Virus record (IMG/VR): IMGVR_UViG_3300019124_000038
Location: 82,500 to 146,499 of that record
Direction: 5' to 3' (one strand)
Origin: a virus
DNA: 64,000 nucleotides
The position numbers and the translations under genes are program-made. Positions 1 to 7,824 of this stretch are shown piece after piece (the first letter of the stretch is position 1; each line of letters starts with the position of its first letter). Below the pieces are notes generated by a model. That model was given only the letters and a program-made list of their open reading frames with translations, searched no databases and had not been told where the DNA came from.

Positions 1-624
1 TACAAGGCAGAGACCATTGAGAGCTACTACATGCGACTCTTCAAGCCGAAAGACCAGCTCACGCAGAAAGAAATCTACATGGCAATGGTCGCATCGGTAT
101 TTCTTGAATCCTTCCTTTTCTACAGCGGATTCTTCTACCCATTGTATCTTGCTGGTCAATCTCCAGCAATGATGTTCCACTCTGGCGAGATCATCAATCT
201 CATTCTGCGTGATGAAAGTATTCACGGTGTCTATATCGGTTTGCTGGCACAAGAAATCTACAGCAACAAGCTCACTGATGTAGAGCGGGCAGAAGTAGAC
301 GCAGAAATGTACGAACTGCTTCAAAAGCTCATGGAGAATGAAGTTGCATACACGGAGGATATCTACGCTTGCATCAATCTCGACGCAGAAGTGAAGAAAT
401 TCCTCAAATACAACGCGAACAAGGCTCTTATGAACCTCGGCAAGCCAGCCCTCTATCAGAGTGTAGTGATTGACCCTGTTGTAGAAAATGGTCTTAGCAC
501 TGAAACCAAGACGCATGACTTCTTCTCAGCAAAAGGCAACGGATACCAAAAGGGTAAAGTCGAGCCGATTGAAGACGAAGACTTCAAATTTAACCTCGAC
601 GATGAGTTCATCGTTGCGGCGTAA
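1..624 (+). CDS. nrdF: Ribonucleotide reductase class Ib, beta subunit (C-terminal part)
   Basis: Open from the first base of the window, so the N-terminus lies upstream. The visible 207 residues are the helical C-terminal part of the di-iron radical-generating subunit that lets the alpha subunit reduce ribonucleoside diphosphates. Visible marks are the helix with Glu and His metal ligands (ILRDESIHGVYIG) and the conserved FFSAKGNGYQKG segment, followed by an acidic C-terminal tail of the kind that docks on the large subunit. The small thioredoxin-like gene at 1431 may be its reductant, separated from it by a methyltransferase gene. Family identity is secure; the start is not visible. Confidence 0.93.
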   Translation, partial: YKAETIESYYMRLFKPKDQLTQKEIYMAMVASVFLESFLFYSGFFYPLYLAGQSPAMMFHSGEIINLILRDESIHGVYIGLLAQEIYSNKLTDVERAEVDAEMYELLQKLMENEVAYTEDIYACINLDAEVKKFLKYNANKALMNLGKPALYQSVVIDPVVENGLSTETKTHDFFSAKGNGYQKGKVEPIEDEDFKFNLDDEFIVAA

Positions 625-642
625 CTAATAGGAGGGAAATCA

Positions 643-1428
643 TTGCTACGAAATCAAGTATACTGTAGTGACTGTGTGGTTGGTATGCGAAATTTGCCAG
701 ATGCTTGCGTTGATTTAACTGTGACATCCCCTCCCTATGACAATCTTAGGCTATATAATGGCTATTCATTTGATTTTAATAGCGTCGCGCACGAACTTTA
801 TCGCGTAACCAAGGATGGAGGTGTGGTTGTATGGATTGTAGGAGATGCAACCCGAAATGGAAGCGAATCAGGTACATCTTTTAAGCAAGCCCTCTATTTT
901 ATGGAGATTGGGTTTAATTTGCATGATACGATGATTTACATGTCGGATAAGCCGCCATTAAGTCATAGACGATATGAACAAAAATTTGAATATATGTTCA
1001 TTCTCAGCAAGGGGCGACCAAAAACTTTTAATCCAATCATGGAAGAAAGCAAATACGCAGGAGCCAGCAAAAAGGCTCGAACATTCAGACAAGATGAGCA
1101 TGGAGAACTTGAAGAGTCACATAGCAAGAGTGCTGTTAAAAAGGAAAAAATTAAAGGGAATGTGTGGTTTTATCCTACGGGTTATAACAAATCAACGAAG
1201 GATAAAATCGCCTTTGCCCACCCTGCGATATTCCCTGAGCGTCTTGCTCTTGACCACATTCTGTCTTGGTCAGATGAAGGTGATCTAGTTCTCGACCCCT
1301 TTGCAGGGAGTGGAACGACAGCTAAAATGTCGCTTTTAAGTGGGAGAGAATTCATTGGTTTTGAAATTTCACAAGAGTATGTCGATATAGCGAATCAAAG
1401 AATTGCAACAGTTCAGGAGGAGAAGTGA
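643..1428 (+). CDS. DNA methyltransferase, beta-class order (N4-cytosine or N6-adenine)
   Basis: 261 residues. The catalytic motif TSPPY (residues 28-32) precedes the S-adenosylmethionine-binding motif DPFAGSGTT (about 218-226), which is the order of the beta class of amino-methyltransferases. TSPPY is compatible with N4-cytosine or N6-adenine methylation; the target cannot be read from the sequence. The start is TTG, chosen because GGAGGG sits about 8 bases upstream. No restriction endonuclease gene is next to it, so an orphan role such as protecting the element from host restriction is likely (inference). It sits between nrdF and the thioredoxin-like gene, with its stop only two bases before the next start. 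Confidence 0.9.
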   Translation: MLRNQVYCSDCVVGMRNLPDACVDLTVTSPPYDNLRLYNGYSFDFNSVAHELYRVTKDGGVVVWIVGDATRNGSESGTSFKQALYFMEIGFNLHDTMIYMSDKPPLSHRRYEQKFEYMFILSKGRPKTFNPIMEESKYAGASKKARTFRQDEHGELEESHSKSAVKKEKIKGNVWFYPTGYNKSTKDKIAFAHPAIFPERLALDHILSWSDEGDLVLDPFAGSGTTAKMSLLSGREFIGFEISQEYVDIANQRIATVQEEK

Positions 1429-1430
1429 GT

Positions 1431-1712
1431 ATGGCAAATGTAAAGATCATCAAGTATGAGAAGCCGTATTGCGCTCCATGCGCCCGCGTAGAAGGATACC
1501 TCAAAGACCTTGGGGTAGCAGATGTAGTTGACCATCGCAATCCGTTCGACGACCCTGACGCGGCGGCAAAACATGGCGTAATGATGAGTGTTCCTGTGGT
1601 AGCACTTGTCAATGCCGATACCGACGAACTGATCGTGAGTGCGGAAGGCGACAACCGAGACGGCATCAATGTCCTTGTCGATATGTACCACAAATTGAAA
1701 CAGGGGGCGTAA
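1431..1712 (+). CDS. Thioredoxin/glutaredoxin-like redox protein (NrdH-like)
   Basis: 93 residues, the usual size of a glutaredoxin or NrdH. The CAPC active site lies near residue 17 and the cis-proline region (SVPVVAL) near residues 57-63. ATG at 1431 is preferred over the in-frame GTG at 1425 because AGGAGG at 1415-1420 is better spaced for it. It probably gives electrons to the class Ib ribonucleotide reductase whose small subunit is encoded at 1-624; this rests on proximity and fold rather than on a diagnostic NrdH motif. Confidence 0.82.
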   Translation: MANVKIIKYEKPYCAPCARVEGYLKDLGVADVVDHRNPFDDPDAAAKHGVMMSVPVVALVNADTDELIVSAEGDNRDGINVLVDMYHKLKQGA

Positions 1713-1747
1713 GCTCCCTTTCTTTTTACCAAGGAGGAGGAACCGAA

Positions 1748-2446
1748 GTGGCATTCATCTATATGAGCAACGGGGAGCCAGTAGAGATTGATGATGAGGA
1801 TTTCGCTTGGCTTAGTCAGTACAAATGGAGACCAGACAAAGATGGATATGCGCGAACGACTTGGAGGCAAGATGGGACACGGTATGACAGACGAATGCAC
1901 CGCATGATTTTAGATGCTTCTAGGGGTCAAATTGTAGATCATATCGACGGGAATCGCCTTAATAATCGCAAAAACAATCTTCGTTTTGTGAGTAGCCGAC
2001 AAAACTCACAAAACATGAAGAGACCGCGCACAAACACTACAGGCTATAAGGGTGTAGTGAAGCGCAGAGAAAATAGGTATGAAGCGAAAGTCACTCACGG
2101 CGGAGATTGTTTGTACTGCGGAACATACACGAATGCTCTTGCCGCCGCACATGCCTATAATTACAACGCTAAGTTATGCTTCGGTCAGTTCGCACAGCTC
2201 AACGAGGTCGAACCTTTGGATGATTGGAGAGACTTTCGGGTTGCGACTGTTCCGAAATCACAATGGCGTGGAGTGAGTGAAAAAGGCGATAAGTGGCAAG
2301 CATCTATTTTTCATGAAGGTCAAAGAGTCTATATTGGTCTATATGAGACAGAGATTCAGGCGGCTTTAGCCTATAACGCTAAGGCATCTGAGTTAAAAGG
2401 AGAAAGTGCTGTATTGAACGAAGTGGAGGATGATCTAGTATGCTAG
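1748..2446 (+). CDS. HNH homing endonuclease with two AP2-type DNA-binding domains
   Basis: 232 residues with a GTG start. An HNH core (HRMILDA, then VDHIDGNRLNNRKNNLRFV) occupies roughly residues 50-85. Two AP2-like modules follow, the first around TGYKGVVKRRENRYEAKV and the second around WRGVSEKGDKWQASI. This is the usual make-up of free-standing homing endonucleases in phages of Gram-positive bacteria, which cut intron- or gene-less alleles and spread by repair. Its stop overlaps the patatin start by 7 bases, so it is well embedded in the transcription unit. Confidence 0.9.
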   Translation: MAFIYMSNGEPVEIDDEDFAWLSQYKWRPDKDGYARTTWRQDGTRYDRRMHRMILDASRGQIVDHIDGNRLNNRKNNLRFVSSRQNSQNMKRPRTNTTGYKGVVKRRENRYEAKVTHGGDCLYCGTYTNALAAAHAYNYNAKLCFGQFAQLNEVEPLDDWRDFRVATVPKSQWRGVSEKGDKWQASIFHEGQRVYIGLYETEIQAALAYNAKASELKGESAVLNEVEDDLVC

Positions 2447-3306
2447 GAATTGCATTCGCAGGAGGTGGAATCAGAGGAAGTGTCGAACTCGGCATCGTAA
2501 AGGCTTTCTACGAAGCGAACATTCGCCCAACAATCTTTACTGGTGCATCCGCTGGTTCAATTGTGGCAGGGCTACTAGCGATGGGCTACAGTCCTGACGA
2601 AGCATTCGCTGAGTTTTCAAAAGTTGGTAGTGATGTAATGGATGTAGCGTATGGTCATATCCTGTCTGGTCTCTTCTCGAAAGAACGAGTGCAAGGACTA
2701 GTTAGGGGTGACAGATTAGAGTCTATGTTGAACATGCTCTATTGCCGACGACAAATGCATGGGATTCCACAACCTAATAAGTTGGCAGTTGTTGCGACAG
2801 ACATCCAGACAGGCAAACAGATCATTTTTGCGAATCAAGACCCAGTAGACACAAGCATGATTGGTGATGATAATTTCGCATGGTTTAATCAGAGCACTTT
2901 GCCAATCAGTTTTGCTGTTCGCAGTTCATGCTCTTTCCCCGCCGTCTTCTTACCGAAGAGGTACATGGATTATGTATTAGTGGACGGGGGACTCACCAAC
3001 AATGTCCCATCGGATATTGCGCGGGCACTGGGAGCAACACAGGTCATTACTATTGATCTTGGCTACAACGGGGAGAAAGAGGAAGTAGGTGGTATCGCTT
3101 CAATCATCGGGAAAAGCATTTCAATTCTCATGGAGCGCGTAAACGATCATAATAACGATACACATGGAATCTATCTGAATCCTAGCGTGGATGATGTTGG
3201 AACATTTGATTTCTCGCAAATGGACGAACTCTACCAGATCGGCTATAGATACGGGAAAGCAATGATCCAAGAAGTTCGTGAGAAGCTAGTCCTTGCCACA
3301 GCCTAG
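2440..3306 (+). CDS. Patatin-like phospholipase / serine esterase
   Basis: 288 residues. The glycine-rich oxyanion-hole loop GGGIRG is at residues 8-13, the nucleophile elbow GASAG at 35-39 (Ser37) and the catalytic Asp in VDGG near residue 182: the full Ser-Asp dyad of the patatin/RssA family. There is no signal peptide, so it should act in the cytoplasm on lipid or other acyl esters. The start overlaps the homing endonuclease stop, with GGAGG about 10 bases upstream. Patatins are known as membrane-attacking effectors in some immune systems, but no cyclic-nucleotide or sensor gene is next to this one, so a lysis or lipid role is equally possible. Confidence 0.88.
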   Translation: MLGIAFAGGGIRGSVELGIVKAFYEANIRPTIFTGASAGSIVAGLLAMGYSPDEAFAEFSKVGSDVMDVAYGHILSGLFSKERVQGLVRGDRLESMLNMLYCRRQMHGIPQPNKLAVVATDIQTGKQIIFANQDPVDTSMIGDDNFAWFNQSTLPISFAVRSSCSFPAVFLPKRYMDYVLVDGGLTNNVPSDIARALGATQVITIDLGYNGEKEEVGGIASIIGKSISILMERVNDHNNDTHGIYLNPSVDDVGTFDFSQMDELYQIGYRYGKAMIQEVREKLVLATA

Positions 3307-3322
3307 CAATCTATGTTATACT
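3293..3322 (+). promoter_or_regulatory. Sigma-A-type promoter of the radical SAM operon
   Basis: TTGCCA at 3293-3298 and TATACT at 3317-3322, separated by 18 bases. It overlaps the end of the patatin gene and lies about 30 bases before the ATG at 3353, which has AGGAGG just ahead of it. It gives the aromatic-x-Asp/radical SAM gene set its own start of transcription. Confidence 0.6.
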
Positions 3323-3352
3323 ACACCTATAAGATAAGAGGAGGAACACCGC

Positions 3353-3688
3353 ATGGTAACAATCGCAAATGGCGTTGTTTTCAATGACACCCATGTCGTA
3401 ACAACAACTGAGCTTTTACGGCTCTCCTTCTATGGGACAGGCAATGAGAATGTCATCATTGCCTTTGCTCCTAGTGTTGAGCGTCGTGGCTTGAAAGTTC
3501 TAAATGATTTCAAGCAAAACGGTACAGCAAAGATTCAAGTGTACAACAACGGTGTGCTTATCTTTGAAGATAGTGCCTATACAGATGTACAGTTCGAATA
3601 TGCCAAGAACGACACGCAAAATCTGGTAGAGCAACTGAACTTCACCAAGTCTGTTTCTTCGCTATCGACATCTACGGTCAGCGGGTAG
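3353..3688 (+). CDS. Unknown protein, first gene of the radical SAM operon
   Basis: 111 residues, no family recognised. It is rich in beta-forming residues with several Phe/Val-Tyr patches, and the C-terminus is a Ser/Thr-rich tail ending STSTVSG. It has no Cys and no signal peptide. It lies only 9 bases before the repeat protein and under the same promoter, so it may be a structural partner or chaperone of that protein, or a second substrate. The function is not known. Confidence 0.75.
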   Translation: MVTIANGVVFNDTHVVTTTELLRLSFYGTGNENVIIAFAPSVERRGLKVLNDFKQNGTAKIQVYNNGVLIFEDSAYTDVQFEYAKNDTQNLVEQLNFTKSVSSLSTSTVSG

Positions 3689-3697
3689 GTGTTATAG

Positions 3698-4354
3698 ATG
3701 CCAGCACAGAAAGGTACAGTTTGGATTACCGATTCTGAGTTTCATCTGGTAGGTGAGGACGGACTGCATTGGTACTATGTCGGCACTGATGCGGGTGCGG
3801 CTCCAGCGGATGCAGACCTTGGCTCTATTTGGGTTAACACCAATCTGTATTACATCGACGCTAACGCTAGGATTCGGTATATCCCAAGCGTAGTCATGAG
3901 CGCTGTGCAGGGTGTTGCTGGTAGTGCATGGATTAATAACCGTTTCCTCTACTGGCTAGATAACACAAAGACCATCCGATACGGTCATTCAGATGTCGCA
4001 GGATACAACGACTACGGCGATTCACGCGCTCACGGAGACACGGCATTCTATGACAGGGCACATACCGATTCCTATGGCACATATACAAACTGGGCGCATA
4101 GCGACACTCCTCACTCTGACAACGCACACGGTGACTGGCAACCATACTGCGACGTAACTGGTTGCTCGCCTACGCACGGTGATTATGGACATGGCGATAG
4201 TCCACATAGTGATAATCCGCATGTAGATTCACCAGCGCAATATTTCGATATTCCACACGGGGATACGCCACATAGCGACACCCCACCATACTCGGATTAC
4301 GGCGATTCTCGGGCACATGCAGACTACCCACGACAGGGAACGACAATTGCATAG
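3698..4354 (+). CDS. Aromatic-x-Asp repeat protein, probable substrate of the adjacent radical SAM enzyme
   Basis: 218 residues in two halves. Residues 1-95 contain two similar beta-type segments (SIWVNTNLYYIDANARIRYI and SAWINNRFLYWLDNTKTIRY), as in short fibre or adhesin repeats. Residues 97-209 are low complexity and hold 13 His-x-Asp tripeptides (His97, 112, 122, 134, 139, 144, 160, 165, 170, 175, 187, 192, 207), 6 Tyr-x-Asp and one Phe-Tyr-Asp, mostly with Gly, Ser or Ala in the middle. The next gene is a radical SAM/SPASM enzyme. Some members of that superfamily join an aromatic ring to the residue two positions later (three-residue cyclophanes, or triceptides), a rule these tripeptides fit; that this happens here is inference. 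A metal-binding role for the His/Asp array is the main alternative. Confidence 0.85.
   Translation: MPAQKGTVWITDSEFHLVGEDGLHWYYVGTDAGAAPADADLGSIWVNTNLYYIDANARIRYIPSVVMSAVQGVAGSAWINNRFLYWLDNTKTIRYGHSDVAGYNDYGDSRAHGDTAFYDRAHTDSYGTYTNWAHSDTPHSDNAHGDWQPYCDVTGCSPTHGDYGHGDSPHSDNPHVDSPAQYFDIPHGDTPHSDTPPYSDYGDSRAHADYPRQGTTIA
3986..4324 (+). repeat. Tandem coding repeats specifying H/Y-x-Asp tripeptides
   Basis: Short imperfect repeats such as CAYRGYGAY units encode the His/Tyr-x-Asp motifs. Spacing is irregular (most often 5 residues, with runs such as PHSDNPHVDSP), so the array seems to have grown by slippage or short duplications followed by selection for the aromatic and Asp positions. The middle residue varies among Ser, Gly, Thr, Val and Ala. 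Confidence 0.8.
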
Positions 4355-4365
4355 GAGGGGAAAGG

Positions 4366-5580
4366 ATGGCTAACGAAGTTAGACCTATGGGTGTAGCATG
4401 TAATCTTAAATGCACTTACTGCTATCAGAACCCTCTTCGGGATGCGGGGAATATCAATACTCTGTATGATCTCGAAAAGATCATCGAGCAACTTGACAAG
4501 ACCACATCAGAGTTTCACCTTTTCGGGGGTGAAGCTCTACTAATCCCGAAGAAAGATTTAGAGGTTCTTTGGTCATACGGATTAAAACGGTTCGGACAAA
4601 ACGGGATTCAAACGAACGGCGTACTTATCGACGCTGAACACGTAGAACTGTTCAAAAAATATAAAGTTTCTGTCGGCATCTCTATCGACGGCCCTGCCGA
4701 ACTCAACGACATGCGTTGGGCGGGTTCTCTCGACAAGACACGGGAAGCAACGCAAAAGATCATGGACAACATCGTTATGCTGGCTAATGAGGGTGTGCAG
4801 ATGGGCATTATCATCACCATCCACAAACTTAATGGTATGCCAGAACATCTTCCACGACTGCTCAATTTTATTCGTTGGCTCGGAGATATCGGCGTTAAAG
4901 GCGGCAACATTCACACCCTTGAAGTCGATAATGAGATTGTAAGGAACATGTTCTGTCTGACAGAAGAAGAAAATCTTTATGCGTTCCTGACTCTGGCGCA
5001 GTTCTTTCAGGAGAACCCTGATCTGTCATGGAATCCGTTCGGAGAAATATACAAGCTCCTCCAAGGTGATGACTACGGGGCTAACTGTAATTTTAAACGA
5101 TGTGATTCTATGAACACTCAGGCGGTCTATGGCATTGAAGGGAATGGCGCACTGTCTAACTGCTCTCGCACTAACAAAGAAGGTATCGACATGTATAAGG
5201 CAGACGATCATGGCTATGAGCGCTACATTTCGCTCTACCACACGCCGCCTGAGTATGGTGGCTGTAACGGTTGCCGTTTCTGGTCGATCTGCGGTGGATC
5301 ATGTCCCGGTGAAAGTGTTAATGGAGACTTTAGAAACAAAACAATACACTGTCAAACAATGAAGGGTATTCTCGGTTTCTACGAAGAAGTTCTGGAGAGC
5401 GAGGGTATTCAACCTATCACTAAGCATCCGAATCTCTACGAATACGAGAGAGAGATGTTGAAGTGGATGGCGCAAGGTCAGAACTGCTTGCTCAGTGATG
5501 CTATCAGGATGGTTGATGGTCGCGGGGAAAATGGCGAAATTCGCGTAGTTCCTGTGTACAGAAATGAAGGGAGGGAGTAA
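4366..5580 (+). CDS. Radical SAM/SPASM peptide maturase
   Basis: 404 residues. The radical SAM cluster motif CNLKCTYC is at residues 12-19, followed by a TIM-barrel half with the GGEALL (GGE) motif. The C-terminal third has a SPASM-type cysteine set including CNGCRFWSICGGSCPG, which holds auxiliary Fe-S clusters in enzymes that modify ribosomal peptides. AGGAGGGG precedes the ATG. It follows the aromatic-x-Asp protein by 11 bases, so that protein is the obvious substrate. The family forms C-C, C-S or C-O cross-links or epimerises residues; the exact chemistry cannot be read here. No RiPP-recognition (PqqD-like) domain is evident at its N-terminus. Confidence 0.93.
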   Translation: MANEVRPMGVACNLKCTYCYQNPLRDAGNINTLYDLEKIIEQLDKTTSEFHLFGGEALLIPKKDLEVLWSYGLKRFGQNGIQTNGVLIDAEHVELFKKYKVSVGISIDGPAELNDMRWAGSLDKTREATQKIMDNIVMLANEGVQMGIIITIHKLNGMPEHLPRLLNFIRWLGDIGVKGGNIHTLEVDNEIVRNMFCLTEEENLYAFLTLAQFFQENPDLSWNPFGEIYKLLQGDDYGANCNFKRCDSMNTQAVYGIEGNGALSNCSRTNKEGIDMYKADDHGYERYISLYHTPPEYGGCNGCRFWSICGGSCPGESVNGDFRNKTIHCQTMKGILGFYEEVLESEGIQPITKHPNLYEYEREMLKWMAQGQNCLLSDAIRMVDGRGENGEIRVVPVYRNEGRE

Positions 5581-5582
5581 TG

Positions 5583-6542
5583 ATGGAACTGCTTGGCTTT
5601 GACATGCCGCCGTTTGCGCGTATTCAATATGTTACAGCAGGTGTCAAGAACGAGTGGGAGCCGCGTGTTGCAAGAGCCGCAAAAGCCTACTACGATCTGG
5701 AGCTTCTAACTGTCAAGCATGGAGTACGCGCATGTACTACACGTCATGTCTCTCCACAGAACTTGGAGTATGACTTACAGAACTTTGCGCGGCATGGTCT
5801 TGTGTGGCTTCCGATTCAACGAGTGGGAAGCTATCAGGGCTTTGCTCACAAGCATCCTCCTGTTCAGGAAGGTCGCCCTTGGGCTTGGTATGGTGTAGTG
5901 GCTCGTACAATGGAAGACGCTTTGAAGTTTGTCGAAGCATCGACGACAAAGTTCGACCACGATGTTCTTGGTCAGCTTCTTGGCTATCCCGACTGTTGTC
6001 GAAAGTTTTTTAATGAGGTGTGGGGGGCAGGGTATATTGACCCAATATGGCAACAAGCAGGAGGTGATCTTGAACACATGATACAGCATGAGGTCACGGA
6101 AGGTCAGGAAATGGTGCACTTCTCCAGTAGCGTCTCACATTTGACCGTATCCATGCTTCGTTATATTGGTGTGCGTATCGTACCGCATATCCCGTGCTCT
6201 GTAGGTTGCAAACATTCAGAGCATATTGCTCAGGCATGGTTTGAAGTCGGAGAGAAAGAGGAGGTAGAAGGTCTCCGTGATCTTGTAGCCCTCTTGACTC
6301 TGCCTACTGAATGGGACTGCCTGAGAGGGATTGCCGTTGTCTCTACACCTTTGTTCAAGATTCAGACGAACTCTATGACCACAACGAAGCGGTACATTGT
6401 TCGTAAGGATGGCGAATGGTATCCAGAAGAAGCACCAAGCGGCTTGAAGTTTCCTTGGCAAACGAAAGTAGGATTCGGATGTAATACCAGTATTCGCTCA
6501 CACGCCAAGTCTGATCTGATTCAAGTAGAGAGTACACAATGA
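5583..6542 (+). CDS. GYPDCC-motif protein (DUF483-like), partner of the radical SAM maturase
   Basis: About 319 residues. A central LGYPDCCRKFF segment (around residues 133-143) resembles the conserved Gly-Tyr-Pro-x-Cys-Cys motif of DUF483-like proteins; further Cys residues occur in IPCSVGCKHSEH and near the C-terminus. There is no signal peptide. The second of two consecutive ATGs (5583) has the better spacing to GGGAGG, and it follows the maturase stop directly. Adjacent cysteines suggest metal or cluster binding, or a thiol function in modification or recognition of the repeat protein, but no activity is established. Family placement is from the motif alone. Confidence 0.72.
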   Translation: MELLGFDMPPFARIQYVTAGVKNEWEPRVARAAKAYYDLELLTVKHGVRACTTRHVSPQNLEYDLQNFARHGLVWLPIQRVGSYQGFAHKHPPVQEGRPWAWYGVVARTMEDALKFVEASTTKFDHDVLGQLLGYPDCCRKFFNEVWGAGYIDPIWQQAGGDLEHMIQHEVTEGQEMVHFSSSVSHLTVSMLRYIGVRIVPHIPCSVGCKHSEHIAQAWFEVGEKEEVEGLRDLVALLTLPTEWDCLRGIAVVSTPLFKIQTNSMTTTKRYIVRKDGEWYPEEAPSGLKFPWQTKVGFGCNTSIRSHAKSDLIQVESTQ

Positions 6543-6712
6543 AACTTCTCCGCATATTGTTAGTGCCAATCACGTACCCGATTTTCGTGGTTCTCGTTAT
6601 TCTCGCGAATTTACTTATAGTAGTAACATTTGGAGATGTTCGTTGGGCATGGATATTCGCAGGATGGGTACAGGATTACTACTATTGGATAAGTGAATGG
6701 AGGTATATGTAG
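6539..6712 (+). CDS. Small single-pass membrane protein
   Basis: 57 residues. The ATG overlaps the preceding stop (ATGA), indicating translational coupling. A long hydrophobic segment at about residues 4-32 is followed by an aromatic C-terminal end rich in Trp and Tyr. Last-but-one gene of the radical SAM operon; it might anchor or export the modified product (inference). Confidence 0.7.
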   Translation: MKLLRILLVPITYPIFVVLVILANLLIVVTFGDVRWAWIFAGWVQDYYYWISEWRYM

Positions 6713-6924
6713 TGGCTAAGGACACCAATATTGACACTCAAAAGTTTGACTGTTGCTACGAACTGAGCCACAAGGGGATTTACATGGAGGTTGACCTGAA
6801 TAGTACCCATGTGGCCTTCTCAATGTATAATCGTGCGCGGTTTGAAACACAAGTTTGTATCAATAGCAAGGACGACGCACGTAGGCTCATTGAGTTGTTA
6901 GAGGAATATTGTCAGCGATCCTAG
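6712..6924 (+). CDS. Unknown small protein closing the radical SAM operon
   Basis: 70 residues from GTG at 6712, which overlaps the previous stop (TAGTG) and has GGAGG 8 bases upstream; the in-frame ATG at 6697 lacks such a site. It has a beta-rich middle and an Arg/Glu helical C-terminus (ARRLIELLEEY). No family recognised. Confidence 0.7.
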   Translation: MAKDTNIDTQKFDCCYELSHKGIYMEVDLNSTHVAFSMYNRARFETQVCINSKDDARRLIELLEEYCQRS

Positions 6925-6930
6925 CATTCC

Positions 6931-6959
6931 TTGACAAATCTGTCACTAAAGTCTATAAT
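6931..6959 (+). promoter_or_regulatory. Consensus sigma-A promoter for the ERF gene
   Basis: TTGACA at 6931-6936 and TATAAT at 6954-6959 with a 17-base spacer: a perfect vegetative promoter, 40 bases upstream of the ERF start. It points to strong early expression by the host RNA polymerase. Confidence 0.85.
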
Positions 6960-7000
6960 ATAACTATAAGATAACTGATTGAAAAGGAGAACGTAGCTGA

Positions 7001-7768
7001 ATGAAAACATCTGAAAGTCTAGTAAATTTCGCTCCTGCTTTTGTCGGATTTAGCTCAGAGGTAGAACGAATTGAGAAAGATCGTCGTAATCCGCACTTTA
7101 AGAATGACTACGCGACGCTTGACCAACTGATCGACGCAACACGTCCGATTCTTGCCAAATATGGTTTGGCTGTTACTCAGAGTGCGGCTGGAGATGAAAA
7201 CGGGAATGTCGTTCTTACAACTCGGGTAATGCATACCTCTGGCGAATGGCAAGAAACAGAGCCTCTTATCATGAAGCCTGTGAAAACAGACCCGCAAGGC
7301 ATGGGTTCCGCAACTACTTATGCGCGACGTTATCAATACGCGGCGGCTCTGAATCTGAGTACTGGCGAGGATGATGATGGCAACGACGCAAGCGGCATCG
7401 GTAATACGGATAAGACACCCGCTCCTGATGTAGAAACCCGTCGCCAAAATGCGCGACAAGAAGCCATGAATCGTCGCAACTCTGGAGGTAACAATTCCAC
7501 TCCTACCGCACCGACTACTCCAGCAGAAACGACCTCTGCAAGCATGGAGAGCACAGGCATGATTACTGATGGTCAAGTCAAGTCCATCAATAACATGACG
7601 AATGTACTTGACCGCAAGTACGGTGACGAACGCGTAGGTTCCCGACTGCTCGGCGACAAGCTGGCTGAATATGGCAAGGGCGATCTCTCCGAGCTAACCT
7701 TTGACGAAGCGGCTGGTATCCTGTCTACCTTCAACGGAGCAATGCGTAACAAACCGACCTTCAACTAG
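7001..7768 (+). CDS. ERF-family single-strand annealing protein
   Basis: 255 residues. The N-terminal domain (about 5-125) shows the ERF pattern: NPHFKNDYATLDQL, then GLAVTQS and GMGSATTYARRYQYAAALNL. ERF proteins are RecA-independent recombinases that anneal complementary single strands in phage recombination. The middle is a Gln/Asn/Thr-rich disordered linker and the C-terminal 60 residues form a small helical region of the type that binds SSB or partners. RusA lies two genes downstream, so annealing and resolution are encoded together. Confidence 0.92.
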   Translation: MKTSESLVNFAPAFVGFSSEVERIEKDRRNPHFKNDYATLDQLIDATRPILAKYGLAVTQSAAGDENGNVVLTTRVMHTSGEWQETEPLIMKPVKTDPQGMGSATTYARRYQYAAALNLSTGEDDDGNDASGIGNTDKTPAPDVETRRQNARQEAMNRRNSGGNNSTPTAPTTPAETTSASMESTGMITDGQVKSINNMTNVLDRKYGDERVGSRLLGDKLAEYGKGDLSELTFDEAAGILSTFNGAMRNKPTFN

Positions 7769-7775
7769 GTCATAT

Positions 7776-7801
7776 GGGGTAGGAGGAATCCTGCCCCTTT
7801 T
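7776..7801 (+). terminator. Intrinsic terminator after the ERF gene
   Basis: Stem GGGGTAGGA (7776-7784) and TCCTGCCCC (7789-7797) with a GGAA loop, then TTTT. It lies 8 bases after the ERF stop and could also act as an attenuator before the RusA unit. Confidence 0.7.
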
Positions 7802-7824
7802 CCATTTTAAAGGAGGGGCTAATA

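Noticed and set aside
1352-1900. Minus-strand ORFs over the thioredoxin-like gene
   Set aside because: They cross three plus-strand genes with ribosome binding sites and show no domain.
3986-4324. CRISPR-like or satellite DNA reading of the repeats
   Set aside because: The repeats are short, irregular, in one reading frame, and preserve the amino-acid tripeptides. They are coding.
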